Positions 62,860-64,000 of a DNA stretch of 64,000 bases are shown piece after piece; the stretch's first letter is position 1, and each line of letters starts with the position of its first letter. The translations under genes and the position numbers were made by a program. The notes beneath the pieces were generated by a model. The model was not told the origin of the DNA, searched no databases, and saw only the letters and a program-made list of their open reading frames with translations. The stretch comes from Parelaphostrongylus tenuis (lineage: Eukaryota; Nematoda; Chromadorea; Rhabditida; Metastrongylidae): contig JAHQIW010005280.1 of assembly GCA_019055375.1 (NCBI GenBank), forward strand, positions 372,001 to 436,000, read 5' to 3'.

Positions 62860-63135
62860 TGGTAAGTCAGGGTCATACACCGGTGTTTCGGAGGTCTCGC
62901 CCCCTTCATCAGTGACCCACGCCCCACATTAAGTCTTGCAAAGCAAGGAGGGAGGACGTATGTGGTGACGGCACAGTGCACAATGACATTGTGCCATCAC
63001 CACTTCTCAGTCGATGGATCTCGGCGGGCAAAACAAAAGTGATCCTTGAGAACAAAGGCGAGACCTCCGAAACACCGGTGTATGATCCCGGTGTACCAAA
63101 CTCGGGTAAGGCCTTCAACATTCTTGAGAATTCGA
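62860..63135. mobile_element. Foldback element with ACACCGGTGT hammerheads
   Basis: Left TTCAAAGCCTTACCCGAG opposes CTCGGGTAAGGCCTTCAAC at the right; centre GTGCACAATGACATTGTGCC is itself palindromic. The left hammerhead (minus) is complete, the right one (about 63040-63100) keeps only the 3' half (GACCTCCGAAACACCGGTG). Confidence 0.75.
62870..62918 (-). ncRNA. Hammerhead ribozyme, ACACCGGTGT class
   Basis: Minus strand: stem I GGGTCA/TGACCC, six perfect pairs; CTGATGA; one A; stem II GGGGG/CCTCC (one G-U); GAA; palindrome ACACCGGTGT; cleavable A at 62876. Compared with 1514-1561, stem I and stem II differ but remain paired. Confidence 0.8.
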
Positions 63136-63595
63136 TTGAATGTATATTGCGAGGTTTCAGAAACAGTCGATGCAATGGAGCAAAAAAATGGTTGTTCAAG
63201 GTGCTTCAGTGATAAACGGAAAAAGGGTAAACCGTAAAAGTGGTGGGCGGCAGAAAAAAGGATAACATGTAAGGATTGCTAATTTTTCGAACTAGTTAAC
63301 TCTGATTATTGTACTCTTACGAAAACTGAACAAGTTACTGTAGACATTGCGGATTCTCATGATTGTAAATAGGATGTGGAAAATGTCAATTATAAGAATG
63401 GTAGATTGCATTCACGCAAATTGTTTGAAATACAAACATTCTACGCTGTCCGATGTTTAACACAAGTTTACAAACCACTTCATTTTCATAGCACAAATTT
63501 TTTGTGCGAAAACCGTTTCAAAGATATTTATATAGTGCTCAGAATTTGTGATTATATGCAATTTAAGACCTACTGTTGATTTTCCGATTGAGCAG

Positions 63596-63664
63596 ATCTA
63601 CACGAACTTTATGGAAATGAGTCAAGCCGGCATTCGCATCTCCATCATCGGAGCATTGACATGA
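63596..63664 (+). CDS. Possible terminal exon, unknown
   Basis: GATTGAGCAG acceptor, 22 sense codons (contains YTNFMEMSQAGIRISII), TGA. No partner exon recognised. The rest of 63140-64000 is AT-rich without support for a gene. Confidence 0.2.
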   Translation: MYTNFMEMSQAGIRISIIGALT

Positions 63665-64000
63665 GTCATTCCTTTCACCGTTGAATGGACATGTGTGTGG
63701 GTATATCAAGCTAAAATGAATTATCAGCTTTAGTGGTAATACGATTTTAGAATATAATCGAACAAGTATTTATTTTACTTTGTATTCTACACATAACCTA
63801 ACTATCTCGTTATGAGACGCATGACGAAACTTAACTGCAATTGAATGTTACGATTTATCATTTGAATCGACTAATTCACAACAATACAGCTTTTACAATA
63901 TCTGCCGATATTATCTGATAACAGAAGTTTTTTATAAGTGTGGTTGTATACTGAGATTCATGATATTGGGTGTAAGTCCAACAACAGTTGGTTAAAAATT

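Noticed and set aside
1..64000. CRISPR arrays, bacterial operons, plasmid features
   Set aside because: Introns, tRNA features and element types are eukaryotic; the only regular array is the tRNA-Ala array.

Overview
The window looks like nuclear DNA of a clade V nematode, most likely a strongylid (hookworm-like); the species call is inference. Conserved exons match nematode forms of sphingosine-1-phosphate lyase, 26S proteasome Rpn7, V-ATPase subunit e, ribonuclease kappa and TMA7. Introns mostly run GT to TTTCAG-like ends. There is a 22-mer that is 20/22 identical to spliced leader SL1, a patch of TTAGGC-like telomeric repeat, and mariner and Penelope-type elements. Most short ORFs are chance or repeat-derived.

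Layout. 0.9-6.6 kb: sphingosine-1-phosphate lyase (+). 11.3-12.3 kb: a small, probably mitochondrial, single-pass membrane protein (+). 17.6-23.4 kb: a tandem array of 30 tRNA-Ala(AGC) units. 24-30 kb: LINE and mariner debris, a microsatellite and SINEs. 31.2-36.8 kb: Rpn7 (+). 37.4-39.9 kb: a membrane-anchored SAM methyltransferase (-), divergent from TMA7 (40.0-40.4 kb, +). 41.9-42.5 kb: ribonuclease kappa (-). 49.1-50.8 kb: a 5'-truncated Penelope-like element with RT and GIY-YIG domains (-). 55.4-58.4 kb: V-ATPase subunit e (+). 59.5-61.5 kb: exons of unrecognised minus-strand gene(s).

The most striking content is a population of hammerhead-ribozyme (HHR) motifs, nearly all in long inverted-repeat (foldback) elements. 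Several keep the full catalytic core (CTGANGA ... GAA), paired stems I and II, and a self-complementary stem III (ACACGTGT, ACACATGT, ACACCGGTGT or ACGT). Stem II differs between copies but stays paired (GTC/GAC, GGC/GCC, GATC/GATC), which is covariation support. The same architecture sits in the 3' repeat of the Penelope element, so the foldback elements may be non-autonomous partners of it (inference). Foldback structure also recurs in mariner remnants and in tRNA-headed repeats.

Caution: Rpn7, the lyase, the methyltransferase and TMA7 all carry small indels inside otherwise perfectly conserved exons. Because splice sites and protein conservation are largely intact, uncorrected consensus errors in the assembly are more likely than decay of four separate genes.
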